The notes below the pieces were generated by a model. The model had not been told where the DNA came from, did not search any database, and saw nothing but the letters and a program-made list of their open reading frames with translations. The position numbers and the translations under genes are program-made. A DNA stretch of 42,490 bases from Acidobacteriota bacterium (GTDB lineage Bacteria > Acidobacteriota > Vicinamibacteria > Vicinamibacterales > UBA2999). The stretch lies in NCBI GenBank assembly GCA_027622905.1, contig JAQBVV010000012.1, positions 1-42,490 on the forward strand, given 5' to 3'. Within the stretch, counting starts at the first letter, position 1, and every line of letters starts with the position of its first letter. Below are positions 16,685 through 25,868 of the stretch, in pieces.

Positions 16685-17728
16685 TGTCGCCTCGGAGGGC
16701 GCTCCGGCTGTGTCGGCGATCGGACCACCGAGCAGGAGCGCCAGCCATGGCACATCGGAGTGCTCGAGCACGATCTTCACCACCATCGTGAGCGGAACGG
16801 CGAGCAGCAGGCCGACAGAACCCCACACCCAGCCCCAGAAGAGCAGTGAGAGCAACACCGCCAGGGGGGACAGACCGAGCCGGCGGCCCATGATGCGTGG
16901 TTCGAGGATACTGCCCAGGATGACATTCACGACGGCGAACCCGATGATGACGGCCAGCATGTCCGTCGGTCCGGAGCGAGCCAACGCCAGCAGCGCCGGT
17001 GGTACCGCTGCCAGCAGGGAGCCGAAATTCGGAATGAAATTCAGGATGAAGGCGAGCAGGCCCCAGAGCACCGGAAAGTCCACGCCGACCCAGAGCAGCC
17101 ACAGCCACACCACCAGGCCCGTGGCAAGACTGACGAGAGCCTTGATGAGCAGGTAGTGGTGCACGGCCGCCAGGGCCTGCTCCGCTCCGGAGACCTGCGC
17201 TGGACTGAGGCGGAGCGCGGCGGCAATACGCTGCCGGAAGTTGTTCGCCTCGAGCAATATGAAGGCCGTCGTCAGCATCACGATGAACGTGTTGCCAAGC
17301 AGCGACGCCGCTCCGGATGACAGCGTCCGGACCAGATCAAAGGCTGCGCCCGGATCGACCAGTGACAACCAGCCTTCTCGGTTGGCCTCCGAGAGACCGA
17401 GTCGTTCCAGCCAGGGCAGAAGGCCACGCTCGATGTCGGCCCGGTACGTGGGAGCCGACGCGACGAACGTCTGGGCCGCTTGCTGGACGATGAACCCTGG
17501 TCCGCTGAACGCGGACAGCACAAGCAGCGTCGTCAGCAGAACCGCGATGCCGGAGGGCACGCGCCTCGCCACCAGCCACGCGACGCTGGGGTAGAGCACC
17601 GTCGCCAGAAATGCCGACAGGATCAGCGGGATCAGCAGCGTGACACCCGACCGCAGCCCCGCGATGACGACCACGACGCTCGCCCCGATGACAAGCGCCC
17701 ACGGCAGTCGCGAGGTCACGGTGGGCAC
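16670..17728 (-). CDS. AI-2E family transporter (PerM-like)
   Basis: A 352-residue integral membrane protein with the layout of the PerM/TqsA family: three N-terminal hydrophobic segments, a soluble stretch near 90-140, then five more membrane helices. Characteristic segments are LLAFILNFIPNFGSLLAAVPP (about 225-245) and NVILGSILEPRIMGRRLGLSPLAVLLSLLFWGW (about 268-300). Members export or exchange small molecules or ions; AI-2 is only one assigned substrate, so the cargo is unknown. The GTG start at 17728 is three bases after the stop of the molybdenum hydroxylase large subunit gene, so the three genes may share a transcript. Confidence 0.88.
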   Translation of the reverse strand: MPTVTSRLPWALVIGASVVVVIAGLRSGVTLLIPLILSAFLATVLYPSVAWLVARRVPSGIAVLLTTLLVLSAFSGPGFIVQQAAQTFVASAPTYRADIERGLLPWLERLGLSEANREGWLSLVDPGAAFDLVRTLSSGAASLLGNTFIVMLTTAFILLEANNFRQRIAAALRLSPAQVSGAEQALAAVHHYLLIKALVSLATGLVVWLWLLWVGVDFPVLWGLLAFILNFIPNFGSLLAAVPPALLALARSGPTDMLAVIIGFAVVNVILGSILEPRIMGRRLGLSPLAVLLSLLFWGWVWGSVGLLLAVPLTMVVKIVLEHSDVPWLALLLGGPIADTAGAPSEATSDHS

Positions 17729-17731
17729 CGG

Positions 17732-20116
17732 CTACGCGCGCGCGGCCTGCAGCGCCTGGAGCACGGCGGCGTCTCTCAGCGGCACCCGGCGGATACGCAC
17801 ACCCGTCGCATCGAAAACGGCGTTGGCGACGGCCGCCATCAGCGGCTTGCAGGCGGTTTCACCGGCTCCGTAGTGAGGGAGATCGGGCCGTTCGGGATTC
17901 GGGTCGCCGTTGACGATGATGACGTCGATCTGCGCCGGCGTATCGCGGTGCGTCAGCGTTGGATGCGTCACCCAGTCCACGCTGGTGACCTTCTCGGTGT
18001 CGAACGCGACTTCTTCGTGCAGCGCCCGGCTGAGGGAATGCATCATCGCGCCTTCGACGGTCCGTCGCAGCCCTTCGGGGTTGATGACGAGCCCGCAATC
18101 GTGGGCGCACACCAGACGTTTCACCCAGACGTGACCGGTGGTGCGATTGACCTCCACCTCCGCGATCTGCGCGACGACGGTCTGGCTGCGGTAGGTGTAG
18201 GCGACACCGCGGCCGGTGAGGATGTTTCCGGTGCCCGCCGTCTTGGGCGATGGACGGCTGTCCCAGCCGAACGCCTCGGCGGCGGCTCTCACGACGGCGA
18301 TGGAGCGGGCGCGCTTGAGTCCGCTGTCGTCCTCGGTGCTGGCCGTCAGCAGGCGCAGTCGAAACTCGACAGGGTCGGCGTTGGCGGCTGCCGCCAGCTC
18401 GTCGATAAACGACTCGGACGCAAACGTGACCTGGGGACCATCCGGGTCTCGCAGGTTGCCCGTGCGCAGCGGCGTTTCGTGCGCCAGCGGCATGCTGACG
18501 ACATCTCCCGTCATACGCTGATGTTCGATGGCGTACATGCTGGACGGCAGGGAGGCACGACCACTGGACGCCGGTGTCCGTCTGATGCCGAACAGCTGCG
18601 CGATCAGGACGGTGTCGGGCTCGTTGTAGCCGAGATGGTAGTAGTCGGCTGCCCGGGCGTTGTACTCCAGCGCGACAAGCTGTCCCTGGTCGTCGAGCCC
18701 TCCGCGCATCGAAATGGCGTACGCCGGTCCCTTGGTATCCCAGGCCGTCTCCTCATCGCGCATCCACTGCACCCGGACGGGTCGTCCCAGTTCCTTCGCC
18801 AGAAAGGCGGCCTCGAATCCGGCGTCGTCGGCCGCGGTGCGACCGTAGCCCTGGGGCCCCTCCATCCAGACCACCCGGACCTGCTCACGCGGCATCTGCA
18901 GGAACTCGGCGACGCCGTTCCGCATGCCGTAGGACTTCATGTCGTTGGAATAGATCGTCATCTGTCCGTCCGACGGATCGGCGGTCGCGTGTGCGGGGCT
19001 GATGGCCGTGTGGCCCTGGAACGGAATGTCGTACTCAGCTTCCACGATGCGAGCGGCGCCCGCGAGCGCGGCGTCCGGGTTGCCCAGCACCTCCGGCGGG
19101 CGAGTGGACGTCGGCGTCGCGCTGCGCATGTAGCGGTGCAGGTCGTTCGACGACGGGAATGGTGCCGTGGCCGGCTTGCGCCAGTCGACAGCCAGCCGTC
19201 TGGCGGCGGTCATTGCCTGCTCTTCGCGCTCGCAGACAACCGCGACGTAGTTGCCTCGGCTCACGACCCTGACAAATCCTGGAAGATCGCGAACCGACGA
19301 CTCGTCGATACTGACCAGCGTCGCACCCGCAAACGGCGGCTTCACGTTACGGGCGTGGACCATGCCTGGCAACGTGACGTCGACAGCCCACCGCAGTGAG
19401 CCGTCGACTTTCGCCGGGATGTCGTATCGCGGCAGCGACTGCCCGACGATGTTGAGATCCTGCACCGCCTTGACGGCCGCGACACCCGCCGTGGCATTGA
19501 TCGTGTCGCCGGTCAGCGTGATGTTGAATCGCCGCCCACCGACGAGATCGCCGAAGGTCGCCGTCCGGGATGGATCGGCGGTCACGCTGATGACACCCTC
19601 GCGGATGCTCAGTTGCGCCACCGGCACACCGAAGCGCTCCGACGCCAGTTCCAGCAGCACGCGCCGGGCCTCGGCGGCGACACGCCGCATCGGCCAACCA
19701 TCGACCTGGATCGCATCCGACCCGCCGGAGCCTCCCTGATCGACCGTGACGTCGGTGCTGCCCATGACCAGACTCGTCTGGTCGTAGGCGATATCCAGCT
19801 CGTCGCACATCATCTGGCGGAAGGCTGTGCCTGTGCCCTGGCCGCAGTCGGTCTTGCCGACGTAGAAGGTGGCCGTGCTGTCCTCGTGAATGGCAATCCA
19901 GGCGTCAAGCTGCCTGAAGTCCGGGTCCGGATAGAGAGCACCGGCCTGGGCCTGCACCGCGGTGGCAGATCTGAAACCGAGTGGCCCGACGACAGCCGCC
20001 GCGCTGAAGCCAACGAGCAGCAGCCCCGAGCCTTTGAGGAAGCCGCGCCGAGAGAGGGCGTCATCCGGTGTCGTCCGCTGATCGGTCGTCTCCGGCGTTC
20101 GGGTTGGCGCGCTCAT
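17732..20116 (-). CDS. Molybdopterin-binding large subunit, xanthine dehydrogenase/IorB family, Tat-exported
   Basis: A 794-residue molybdenum hydroxylase subunit. The N-terminus has a twin-arginine motif SRRGFLKG at 22-29 followed by a hydrophobic stretch, so the enzyme is folded in the cytoplasm and exported. Family segments include QGTGTAFRQMM, VDQGGSGGSDAIQ, EGPQGYGRTAADDAGFEAAFLAKELGRPV split across the central Moco domains, and near the C-terminus HYGAGETACKPLM, whose Glu is the catalytic base position. The ATG at 20116 has GGAGG seven bases upstream and overlaps the small-subunit stop as ATGA. Relatives oxidise aldehydes or N-heterocycles (IorB, isoquinoline 1-oxidoreductase); the substrate is not predictable. 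No separate FAD subunit is present, as in the Ior type. Confidence 0.92.
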   Translation of the reverse strand: MSAPTRTPETTDQRTTPDDALSRRGFLKGSGLLLVGFSAAAVVGPLGFRSATAVQAQAGALYPDPDFRQLDAWIAIHEDSTATFYVGKTDCGQGTGTAFRQMMCDELDIAYDQTSLVMGSTDVTVDQGGSGGSDAIQVDGWPMRRVAAEARRVLLELASERFGVPVAQLSIREGVISVTADPSRTATFGDLVGGRRFNITLTGDTINATAGVAAVKAVQDLNIVGQSLPRYDIPAKVDGSLRWAVDVTLPGMVHARNVKPPFAGATLVSIDESSVRDLPGFVRVVSRGNYVAVVCEREEQAMTAARRLAVDWRKPATAPFPSSNDLHRYMRSATPTSTRPPEVLGNPDAALAGAARIVEAEYDIPFQGHTAISPAHATADPSDGQMTIYSNDMKSYGMRNGVAEFLQMPREQVRVVWMEGPQGYGRTAADDAGFEAAFLAKELGRPVRVQWMRDEETAWDTKGPAYAISMRGGLDDQGQLVALEYNARAADYYHLGYNEPDTVLIAQLFGIRRTPASSGRASLPSSMYAIEHQRMTGDVVSMPLAHETPLRTGNLRDPDGPQVTFASESFIDELAAAANADPVEFRLRLLTASTEDDSGLKRARSIAVVRAAAEAFGWDSRPSPKTAGTGNILTGRGVAYTYRSQTVVAQIAEVEVNRTTGHVWVKRLVCAHDCGLVINPEGLRRTVEGAMMHSLSRALHEEVAFDTEKVTSVDWVTHPTLTHRDTPAQIDVIIVNGDPNPERPDLPHYGAGETACKPLMAAVANAVFDATGVRIRRVPLRDAAVLQALQAARA

Positions 20117-20607
20117 GCCACACCTCCCGTGCGAGCGGTCGAACTGGCGGTTATCGAGGTCGCGGCCCGTTTGATGGCAGCCTGAATCCGGTAGTACGTC
20201 ATGCATCGGCACAGCGTGTTGGCCATGCCCTGCCGGATCTCGGCGTCGGTCGGATTCGGATTGCGGCTCAGGAGTACCTTGGCTGTCATGATCTGCCCGT
20301 TCTGACAGAAGCCGCACTGTGGCACCTGCTCGTCGATCCAGGCCTGTTGCACCGGGTCGAGGTTGCCGTCCCTGGCCAGACCCTCAAGCGTGGTGATCTC
20401 ACCGGTCACAGCCGACGTGGGCGTGATACACGAGCGCACGGCCGCCCCGTCCACGATCACGGTGCAGGCTCCGCACTGGCCGAGCCCGCATCCGAACCGC
20501 GGACCCTGAAGGCCGAGATCGTTGCGCAAAATGTAGAGAAGGGGAGTCGAGGGTTCGATGTCCACGGTGTGCGTGCTACCGTTCACCCTCAGTGTGACGT
20601 TGCTCAT
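20113..20607 (-). CDS. (2Fe-2S)-binding small subunit, IorA/xanthine dehydrogenase family
   Basis: A 164-residue protein with two [2Fe-2S] sites. The N-terminal plant-ferredoxin-like cluster uses Cys residues in FGCGLGQCGACTV (about 38-50) and the following single Cys; the C-terminal helical cluster uses CGFCQNGQ (about 97-104) and LCRCMTYYRI (about 131-140). It passes electrons from the Moco subunit encoded next to an external acceptor. The ATG at 20607 is preceded by AGGAGA; upstream codons in the same frame are not conserved in character. It has no signal of its own and would be co-exported with the Tat-tagged partner. Confidence 0.93.
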   Translation of the reverse strand: MSNVTLRVNGSTHTVDIEPSTPLLYILRNDLGLQGPRFGCGLGQCGACTVIVDGAAVRSCITPTSAVTGEITTLEGLARDGNLDPVQQAWIDEQVPQCGFCQNGQIMTAKVLLSRNPNPTDAEIRQGMANTLCRCMTYYRIQAAIKRAATSITASSTARTGGVA

Positions 20608-20796
20608 CTCTGGTCTCCTAGGGGGTTCCAGGTGAACCTCCTGCGAAATCAAGGCGGTCGACGAAACATCGGACCATGGCAACTGTAGTCGGTCGCAGCC
20701 CCTGGGATCAACGTTGCGGCTGGCGTGATGGTCCTCGGTATTGATCGTGCACGCTGAGGCCTACACGGTATCGTCGGCAGGAAGGGAGAGCATCTG

Positions 20797-21231
20797 ATGA
20801 CATCCGGTACACACACCGTGGTTGTCCGCGGGAGCGCGGTGGGCTTTACGCAGGAGATCCAGGCCGGGGCGCATAGGTTGACGGCCGATGAACCCTCCGA
20901 TGCGGGTGGAGCCGACACCGGACCTTCACCGTACGACCTCCTGCTGGCCGCCCTGGGCGCGTGCACGTCCATGACGCTCAGGATGTATGCCGAGAGAAAG
21001 CAATGGCCTCTCGACGGTGTCACGGTGTCGCTCAGCCACGAGAAAATTCACGCCGACGACTGCGCGGAGTGCGAGACGCGCGTCGGGCGCATCGACCGCA
21101 TCGAGAGACGGATCGAGCTGTCTGGCCCCCTCGACGACGCGCAGCGCCAGCGACTCCTCGAGATCGCGAACATGTGCCCGGTGCACCGCACGCTGACGGG
21201 CGAGATCACGATCGCCACGACGCTGGTCTAG
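20797..21231 (+). CDS. OsmC family protein
   Basis: A 144-residue OsmC/Ohr-type protein with [25 protein letters not shown] around Cys56 and NMCPVHRTL around Cys127, the two reactive cysteines of the family that reduce organic hydroperoxides. The insertion [10 protein letters not shown] near 86-93 is typical of the subgroup often found as a domain of hydrolase fusions. It is transcribed away from the molybdenum hydroxylase genes over a 189 bp gap, and its stop overlaps the convergent pabC stop at the shared palindrome CTAG (21228-21231). Role: detoxification of peroxides, inferred from family. Confidence 0.92.
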   Translation: MTSGTHTVVVRGSAVGFTQEIQAGAHRLTADEPSDAGGADTGPSPYDLLLAALGACTSMTLRMYAERKQWPLDGVTVSLSHEKIHADDCAECETRVGRIDRIERRIELSGPLDDAQRQRLLEIANMCPVHRTLTGEITIATTLV

Positions 21232-22103
21232 CCCGCCGGCGCGTGCGTGCCACCGGTGTCCGCGCGCACCTGAGCGGCGTAGAGAGCCACGAGGCGCTCG
21301 GAGACCGGCCCCGGCACGAGGTACGCCTTCGCATCGACGGATCGCACCGGGCACAGCCCGATCACGCTGTTGGTCACGAAGACTTCGTCTGCGTCGAGTA
21401 ACGCGTCGATGCCGAACAGCGACTCTTCGATGTGGAGTCCGGCGTGCCTCGCCAGCTCCAGCACCAACGCTCGGGTCACGCCGCTGAGGATCCCGGCGCT
21501 CGGCGGCGGCGTCCAGACGCCTGCCTGTCGAACACAGAAGATGTTCGCCGTGGCGCACTCGGTGACGTGCTGATCGGCATTCAACAGGACCGCGTCGTCA
21601 GCACCCGCGCGCGAGACCTCCTCGACCGCGAGAATCGAATTCAGGTAGTTCGTGTGCTTCGCGCTGGCGGGCAGCGCATCGCCTGGCACTCGCCGGATTC
21701 TGGCCACGCCGAGGCGAACGCCGTGGGTGTACCTCGCTGGCAAGTCGACCGGCAGCGGCTCGGCAACCATTACATAGGTCGGGGTGTCGGCTCCCGCGAT
21801 GCCCGGCCCGCGTCGTCCGCGGCCACGGGAGACGGTGATGCGCACGACCGCGTCGTCAAGATCGTTCCGGTCGAGGACGCGCTGGACATCGTCCCCGATT
21901 TGCGACGCCGTGCGGGGCAGACGCATCGACAGCGCTGTGGCGGATGCTGCCAGTCGCTCCAGGTGTGCGTCGAGCCGAAACACGCGCCGACGGTAGGCGC
22001 GCATCGTCTCGAACACCCCATCGCCGTACAGAAATCCACGGTCCAGGACCGAGACCACCGCCTGTGCCTCTGGTACGAGCTGGTCGTTGAGCTGGATCCA
22101 CAT
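21228..22103 (-). CDS. pabC: Class IV aminotransferase, probable aminodeoxychorismate lyase
   Basis: A 291-residue PLP enzyme of fold type [19 protein letters not shown] at 21-37, catalytic Lys149 in [20 protein letters not shown] near 181-190 and a phosphate-binding [12 protein letters not shown]. The family includes branched-chain aminotransferase (IlvE), D-amino acid aminotransferase and 4-amino-4-deoxychorismate lyase (PabC). The gene directly downstream of pabB (7 nt gap) makes PabC the best assignment: it would split aminodeoxychorismate to p-aminobenzoate and pyruvate for folate synthesis. Sequence alone does not fully exclude the IlvE-like activity. Confidence 0.85.
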   Translation of the reverse strand: MWIQLNDQLVPEAQAVVSVLDRGFLYGDGVFETMRAYRRRVFRLDAHLERLAASATALSMRLPRTASQIGDDVQRVLDRNDLDDAVVRITVSRGRGRRGPGIAGADTPTYVMVAEPLPVDLPARYTHGVRLGVARIRRVPGDALPASAKHTNYLNSILAVEEVSRAGADDAVLLNADQHVTECATANIFCVRQAGVWTPPPSAGILSGVTRALVLELARHAGLHIEESLFGIDALLDADEVFVTNSVIGLCPVRSVDAKAYLVPGPVSERLVALYAAQVRADTGGTHAPAG

Positions 22104-22110
22104 GCGGCGG

Positions 22111-23625
22111 CTAACGTGCTGCCGCGACCATGTTCGGACGCGGGGCGTGGTTGCGCTGGTACTCCCGGATCGCCCGCATGAGCGCCGCGCCCTTCAGCAT
22201 GGCTTCGTCGAACTCGTCCTGGGGGTCCGATGTGGCGACGACCCCGCCGCCCACGCCGATCGAGATCGACCCGTTGGCCACGACAGCCGTCCGGATGACG
22301 ATACTGAGGTCAACGGCGCCGCCGATGGAGAGATAGCCCAGCGCACCGGAATAGACGCCCCGCGCGCTCGTTTCCAGCCTGTCGAGAATCTCCATCGTAC
22401 GGAGCTTCGGGGCGCCGGTCATCGAGCCTCCTGGAAAAGCGGCCCGGATGCAGTCGATCGCGTCGTACTGCTCGGCCAGCGACGCCCGTACGGTGCTGAC
22501 GATATGGTGCACCGTCGGGTGTGTCTCGATCGCCATCAACTCCGGCACGCGGACGGACCCGAATCTGGCGACGCGACCCAGGTCGTTGCGGAGCACGTCG
22601 ACGATCATCATGTGCTCGGCGCGGTTCTTGTCGCTTCTGGAGAGTTCGTCGGCGAGCCTGAGATCCTCGACCGGGTCAGCCGACCGCCGGGTCGTGCCCT
22701 TTATCGGGCGGGCCTCGACGGCGCCCGCGGTATCGATGCTCAGAAAGCGCTCCGGAGACGTCTGCAGAATCGAGAAGTCGGCCGTCCGCACGAACGCGGA
22801 AAACGGAGCGGGGTTGTGCTGGCGCAACAGACTGTAGAGTGCGTGCGCGTCACCGGTGAAGGGAGCCCTGATGCGATTGGTCAGGCAGACCTGATAGCTT
22901 TCGCCAGCCCGGATCTCCTCGATGGCCTGAGCCACGCGGTCCACATAGGCGTCCGGCGTGTGGTCCAGCGTGAATCGCACGTCGTCGGCCTGCGGGGGCG
23001 GCGCGATGTCTCGGCGCTGCGCGGCACGCACCGCGACCGCGGCGTCGTCCAACCATTGCTCCTCGTCGCCGGTGTCACCGACGGCGACGGCGAAGCACGT
23101 GGCCGTCTGATGGTCGAAGGCGAGGAATCGATGCACGTGCAGGAAAAACGCGTCCGGTAGTTCGGGCGCGTGTACGTACTGTCCGTCGCACTCACCCTTG
23201 AGCTCGTAGCCCAGGTAGCCGACGAACCCTCCACGGAACGGGAACGGCAGGTCCACGTCGGCCACGCGCTCCCGGACAAGCGCGGCCTTGAGAAAGTCAA
23301 ACACGCTCTGCCGAACCGTCGAGCGGCCCCTGCGGCCGACCATGTCCACCTCGCGGGTCTGCGAACGGTATCGAACGGCGTAGCTGAGCGGGTCGGCGAC
23401 ATCCGCCATGAACGAGAACCGGGACAGCGGGTCGCCCTCGGCGTTGCTGTCCAGCCACACGACGGGATCCCTGTCCGCGTAGATGGCCGCGAACACGACG
23501 TCGGCAGCGGGTGGATCCGCGATCGTGCGGAAGCGAACCGGGAGTGTGACGCTCTCAGGTGGGTTCACGGCTGGGTGCATCCGGCGTGAGGGCGATGGTC
23601 TGTCGCGCATGTGCGTGGCGAACAC
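22111..23625 (-). CDS. pabB: Aminodeoxychorismate synthase component I
   Basis: A 504-residue chorismate-using enzyme of the PabB/TrpE family. The motif PIKGT at 307-311 has the Lys typical of PabB; anthranilate synthase normally has Ala there. Further family blocks are SYQVCLTNRI, SPERFLS, IVDVLRNDLGRV, HPTVHHIVSTV, AFPGGSMTGAPK and GALGYLSIGGAVDLSIVIRT. With a glutamine amidotransferase partner (PabA, not in this window) it makes 4-amino-4-deoxychorismate. The start is uncertain: GTG at 23625, ATG at 23610 and ATG at 23580 are possible, none with a good ribosome-binding site. It lies 53 nt after a thioredoxin-fold gene and 7 nt before pabC. Confidence 0.9.
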   Translation of the reverse strand: MFATHMRDRPSPSRRMHPAVNPPESVTLPVRFRTIADPPAADVVFAAIYADRDPVVWLDSNAEGDPLSRFSFMADVADPLSYAVRYRSQTREVDMVGRRGRSTVRQSVFDFLKAALVRERVADVDLPFPFRGGFVGYLGYELKGECDGQYVHAPELPDAFFLHVHRFLAFDHQTATCFAVAVGDTGDEEQWLDDAAVAVRAAQRRDIAPPPQADDVRFTLDHTPDAYVDRVAQAIEEIRAGESYQVCLTNRIRAPFTGDAHALYSLLRQHNPAPFSAFVRTADFSILQTSPERFLSIDTAGAVEARPIKGTTRRSADPVEDLRLADELSRSDKNRAEHMMIVDVLRNDLGRVARFGSVRVPELMAIETHPTVHHIVSTVRASLAEQYDAIDCIRAAFPGGSMTGAPKLRTMEILDRLETSARGVYSGALGYLSIGGAVDLSIVIRTAVVANGSISIGVGGGVVATSDPQDEFDEAMLKGAALMRAIREYQRNHAPRPNMVAAAR

Positions 23626-23678
23626 GGCCGTGTCTCGCCGTGCGCCGGCAGGCTGGCCCGGCGCGGCCCTCGTTTCGG

Positions 23679-24626
23679 TCAGAGCAGTTCGCGAATGGCG
23701 GCGTCGAGGTCGTCCTCGCTCAGGTTGCCGGGACGATAGAGCCGGACGATGCCCTCGCGGTCCACCAGGACCAGCGTTGGCGTTGTCGACACGCCGTAGC
23801 GTTTGAGGTTCGCGTCGCCGACCGGAACGCTTTCGTTGCGGAGGAACGCGTAGTGCTCGTTCTGGACCTGCTCGATGTGTCGCAGTTCCTCGTCGGGCGG
23901 AGCGTCCTGCCCGGACACGATGTATCCGAAGCGCTGCGTCGGGGCCACAACACGTAACCCCTCCGACCGGTACTTCTCAAGCAGGCGCGCGATCGCGGGT
24001 ACCTGCGCCTTGCAGTCCGGACACCAGTGCGCCCAGAAGAACAGGAGGACGACGTTCCCCCGTAGCTGGTCGAGCGTCTGCACCGAGGATCCAAGATATT
24101 CGGGGGCCACGATGGCGGGCGCCGGCTGACCCTCGAGGCTCAGTAGATGCAGGTTCTTCTGCAATCGCTTGTGAATCTTCGTGTCTCGATACGTTTCGAT
24201 TTCACGCTCCAGGAAATACACCGCCGAGGATCGATCGCCGCGCGCGGCTCGCACCAGCGCGTCGGTCTCAATGGCGGCGCCAAGCGCGATCTCCAGATCG
24301 TAGTCGTCCTCAAGGCTCCCCGTGTCGAGCGCGGAGACTGCCAGGGCGTGCGTGTCGACGGAATACTGCCTTGCCATATCGAGCTGGCCGGCCGCATACG
24401 TCCCTCGCGCGAGCCACGAGAGCGCCGCGATCATCTCGGAGGTCACCCCATGGACCGCACGGTACTGGTCGATCAGGGCCTCTCCGGCCGCGAAGTTCTG
24501 GTCCGCGATAGTGGCGCGGACCTCCCGGATGATGTTCGTCGGCGCGGTCTGGGCGCCGACAGGCGAGGTCACCGCCAGGACGGTGAGCAGGGCCAGTGCG
24601 GCGGATATATGGCGCATCGTAGGCAT
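23679..24626 (-). CDS. Exported TlpA-like thioredoxin-fold protein
   Basis: A 315-residue protein with a signal peptide (HISAALALLTVLAVTSPVGAQ), a helical TPR-like region (about 30-150) and a C-terminal thioredoxin domain carrying WCPDC (Cys202, Cys205) and the cis-Pro segment STTPTLVLVD. The expected role is periplasmic thiol-disulfide exchange. The ATG at 24626 comes one base after the upstream stop (TAG-G-ATG); a second ATG at 24617 would also give a good signal peptide. The adjacent upstream gene encodes another redoxin with a DsbD-like domain, so the two probably act together in an exported redox pathway. Confidence 0.85.
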   Translation of the reverse strand: MPTMRHISAALALLTVLAVTSPVGAQTAPTNIIREVRATIADQNFAAGEALIDQYRAVHGVTSEMIAALSWLARGTYAAGQLDMARQYSVDTHALAVSALDTGSLEDDYDLEIALGAAIETDALVRAARGDRSSAVYFLEREIETYRDTKIHKRLQKNLHLLSLEGQPAPAIVAPEYLGSSVQTLDQLRGNVVLLFFWAHWCPDCKAQVPAIARLLEKYRSEGLRVVAPTQRFGYIVSGQDAPPDEELRHIEQVQNEHYAFLRNESVPVGDANLKRYGVSTTPTLVLVDREGIVRLYRPGNLSEDDLDAAIRELL

Positions 24627-24627
24627 C

Positions 24628-25704
24628 CTATCTGGAACCGGCGGTCGGCTCGACCGTGGCCCGTTCCATGTCCAGCGGCCGCAATTGCACGGTGTAGGAG
24701 ACAGGCACGGACTGCGGATTGAAGCAGACCCGGTCGTCGCACGCCTGATACTCGAGCGTCCCCGTGATCGTGATGCTCGTGCGGTCGGCCAGCGCCGCTC
24801 GGTCCTCGCGCGCCGCACTGACGTGCATGACCTGCGTGAGCCGGAAGGGCGACTCGAACACCGGCACGCGTTCGTTGAGCGGCTCAAAGAAATAGATCTC
24901 CGACTCCGGGTACTCCACGGGTCGCGCGACGAGGAGCGGATCCGGATCGAGGTTGAGGTTGATGACCTTGTACCCGTCGGCACCCGGCGCGTAGACGTGT
25001 ATCCGCTCACGGGGTGTGATGTCGAACACGACGGAGAAGAGCGACCCGGGCGCCACCACGCCGTCGCTGACGTATGTCGTCGCCTGGAGATGGTCGGTCG
25101 TGATGCGGCTGGCTGCCACGGGCGGGCCGCTCGTGCCTAGCGCCAGCATCATGCTCGAGACCGTCGTGCGTTCCTGATACGCCTCCTCGAAGAAACGTTC
25201 GGTCACGACGCCATCGGTGTCGAGCACGAAGGTGCCCGGAAAGGGGATCCCGAAGTTGGATGACGTCGCATCCACCGTGGTGTTCAGCAAGCCGTAGGCC
25301 TTGATGGTGGCTGAGCCCGGATCGGACAGCAGGGGAAACGTGATTCCCTGCCGACCCGCGAAGTCTGCCATCACGGCCGTCGAATCGTAGGTGATCACGG
25401 CCAGGCCGAGTCCGGCTGCTTCCAGCTCTGGCATGCGGCTCTGCAGGTCGAGCATCTGCGTCTTGCAGTACGGACACCAGTCCACCGAGCGCGAGAGTAC
25501 CAGCAGGGCGCCATTCGGCCCCAGAATCGAGTCGCGCGTCCACGTTCGGCCGCTCTGGTCCTCCAGCCGGAAATCGGCAATCCGATCCCCGATCTGCGGA
25601 CCCAGGCGTCCCACATCGATCACGTCGGGCGTCTGGGCCGACACCGGCAGAGAAAGGGTGACGAAAAGACCTGTGATCAGGAGAGCGCTGGCTGTGCGTT
25701 GCAT
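24628..25704 (-). CDS. Exported redoxin with C-terminal DsbD-alpha-like domain
   Basis: A 358-residue exported protein. After a signal peptide (about 1-23, ending VSAQ) comes an AhpC/TSA-type redoxin domain (about 37-185) with the active site WCPYC (Cys77, Cys80) and PFPGTFVLDTDG. The C-terminal 130 residues resemble the N-terminal domain of DsbD: YQACDDRVCFNPQ with Cys323 and Cys328, preceded by HVYAPG and FEPLNERV. Combining a redoxin and a DsbD-alpha domain on one chain suggests an electron relay in the periplasm or for an outer-envelope protein (inference). It starts the redoxin-TlpA-pabB-pabC gene row. Confidence 0.85.
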   Translation of the reverse strand: MQRTASALLITGLFVTLSLPVSAQTPDVIDVGRLGPQIGDRIADFRLEDQSGRTWTRDSILGPNGALLVLSRSVDWCPYCKTQMLDLQSRMPELEAAGLGLAVITYDSTAVMADFAGRQGITFPLLSDPGSATIKAYGLLNTTVDATSSNFGIPFPGTFVLDTDGVVTERFFEEAYQERTTVSSMMLALGTSGPPVAASRITTDHLQATTYVSDGVVAPGSLFSVVFDITPRERIHVYAPGADGYKVINLNLDPDPLLVARPVEYPESEIYFFEPLNERVPVFESPFRLTQVMHVSAAREDRAALADRTSITITGTLEYQACDDRVCFNPQSVPVSYTVQLRPLDMERATVEPTAGSR

Positions 25705-25821
25705 ACGCCTAGGATGCCTCCCTGCACCAGCAGATGCAAGTCGGCCGCTCGTCGATCGCCTGTCGCGCAGGAATCGCCCGACCGGCGTTGCGTGGAAATC
25801 AAGGAACTTGGGAAGAGAGGG

Positions 25822-25856
25822 GACCGCCCCACGCCGGCGGTGCGCGCCGGGCGGTC
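25822..25856 (-). terminator. Inverted repeat downstream of the DUF6526 gene
   Basis: GACCGCCC (25822-25829) pairs perfectly with GGGCGGTC (25849-25856); the 19-nt loop holds a second palindrome, CGCCGGCG. It starts 12 nt past the DUF6526 stop and is followed on that strand by a C/T-rich run without a true T-tract. Plausible terminator or pause hairpin. Confidence 0.4.
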
Positions 25857-25868
25857 TCCATGTGGCAC

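Noticed and set aside
17480-19399. Plus-strand 639-codon open frame
   Set aside because: Antisense shadow of the transporter and molybdenum hydroxylase genes, with Arg/Gly/Val-rich low-information composition.
24627-25010. N-terminal extension of the TlpA-like gene
   Set aside because: The upstream 128 codons in that frame are Ser/Arg-rich and antisense-like, overlap the redoxin gene, and precede a clear signal peptide start at 24626.
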